This document shows positions 63,781 through 64,000 of a stretch of DNA of 64,000 bases, piece after piece. This stretch comes from Pseudomonas marginalis (GTDB lineage Bacteria; Pseudomonadota; Gammaproteobacteria; Pseudomonadales; Pseudomonadaceae). The notes below the pieces were generated by a model that had not been told where the DNA came from, searched no databases, and was given only the letters and a program-made list of their open reading frames with translations. The stretch spans positions 1,302,001 through 1,366,000 of the forward strand of contig NZ_FNSU01000003.1 in NCBI RefSeq assembly GCF_900105325.1, in the 5' to 3' direction. How positions within the stretch are numbered: position 1 is the stretch's first letter; each line of letters begins with the position of its first letter. The translations under genes were made by a program, and so were the position numbers.

Positions 63781-64000
63781 ATGCCTCAAGCCGACCTCGC
63801 CAGTACGTTCAACGGCCAATATTTTGTCGTCACCGGCAGCACCCAGGGCCTGGGCGCCGCCGTGGCCCACACCCTGGCGCGACGCGGCGCCGCCGGGCTG
63901 ATCATTTGCGGGCGGCGCCGCGCCCAGGGCGAAGAACAGGTGCGGCAGTTGGCGCAGCTGGATTGCCAGGCGTTTTTTGTCGAGGCCGACCTTGAACAGG
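63781..64000 (+). CDS. Short-chain dehydrogenase/reductase, 3' end missing
   Basis: The first 73 codons are present. The cofactor motif VVTGSTQGLGAAVAHTLARR (TGxxxGxG) and the following acidic/basic strand (LIICGRRRAQGEE, suggesting NADP preference) mark a classical SDR. AGGAGA precedes the ATG at 63781. It is divergent from the LacI-dehydrogenase operon and probably begins a sugar or polyol catabolic operon beyond the window. Confidence 0.85.
   Translation, partial: MPQADLASTFNGQYFVVTGSTQGLGAAVAHTLARRGAAGLIICGRRRAQGEEQVRQLAQLDCQAFFVEADLEQ

Overview
The window looks like chromosomal DNA of a Pseudomonas of the fluorescens group. Four things point there: GC-rich coding sequence; a gene repertoire typical of pseudomonads (ProP, Fsr, NirBD, a nitrate reductase fused to a CysJ-like flavoprotein, several GGDEF/EAL and chemoreceptor genes, many TetR/AraC/LysR/GntR regulators); GG-N10-GC sigma-54-type promoters; and above all the repeats, which look like the REP/REPIN families known from P. 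fluorescens. No rRNA, tRNA, prophage, insertion sequence or CRISPR array was seen.

Layout. 1-4.6 kb: the 3' part of a DapA-family aldolase, a 1.3-kb tandem REPIN array, and an allophanate hydrolase-GntR operon. 4.8-9.7 kb: a reverse trans-sulfuration pair (cystathionine beta-synthase, gamma-lyase) facing an OsmC-YcaO fusion protein. 9.9-12.7 kb: a diguanylate cyclase and an Aer-like receptor. 13-24.8 kb: small transporters, housekeeping-type enzymes (isochorismatase fold, Nudix, HIT, aldo-keto reductase, Asp/Glu racemase, GST) and two TetR regulators with visible palindromic operators. 25-30.2 kb: a branched-chain-amino-acid-type ABC operon headed by a shrunken acyl-CoA-synthetase-like protein and lacking a LivF ATPase. 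30.2-31.6 kb: eight exact 186-bp REPIN units. 31.6-39.2 kb: the assimilatory nitrate locus, with nirBD and the nitrate reductase divergent, each with its own sigma-54-type promoter and its own terminator hairpin in the leader. 39.4-48 kb: a Cache chemoreceptor, a third REPIN array, a nucleotidyltransferase/P-loop kinase pair whose kinase gene seems to start at ATA, a membrane protein/sugar dehydrogenase pair, a LysR-DMT pair and a MarR-GNAT fusion. 48-64 kb: a hexuronate-type MFS permease, proP, GAF, AraC/hydrolase/efflux, a GGDEF-EAL protein, AraC/fsr, a second diguanylate cyclase, and an inositol-type dehydrogenase with its LacI regulator facing an SDR that runs off the end.

The most distinctive non-coding feature is the set of three tandem REPIN arrays (periods 234, 186 and 128 bp, three different repeat families). 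All three sit between convergent genes and begin or end within a few bases of the stop codons. Further REPIN copies and 18-bp half-REP microrepeats fill other intergenic regions. The nitrate locus appears to be controlled twice, at initiation (sigma-54, probably NtrC) and by leader termination/antitermination on both arms. The window also encodes three c-di-GMP enzymes and two chemoreceptors, in line with a motile, surface-associated soil or plant bacterium. All function calls rest on reading motifs by eye, with no database search.
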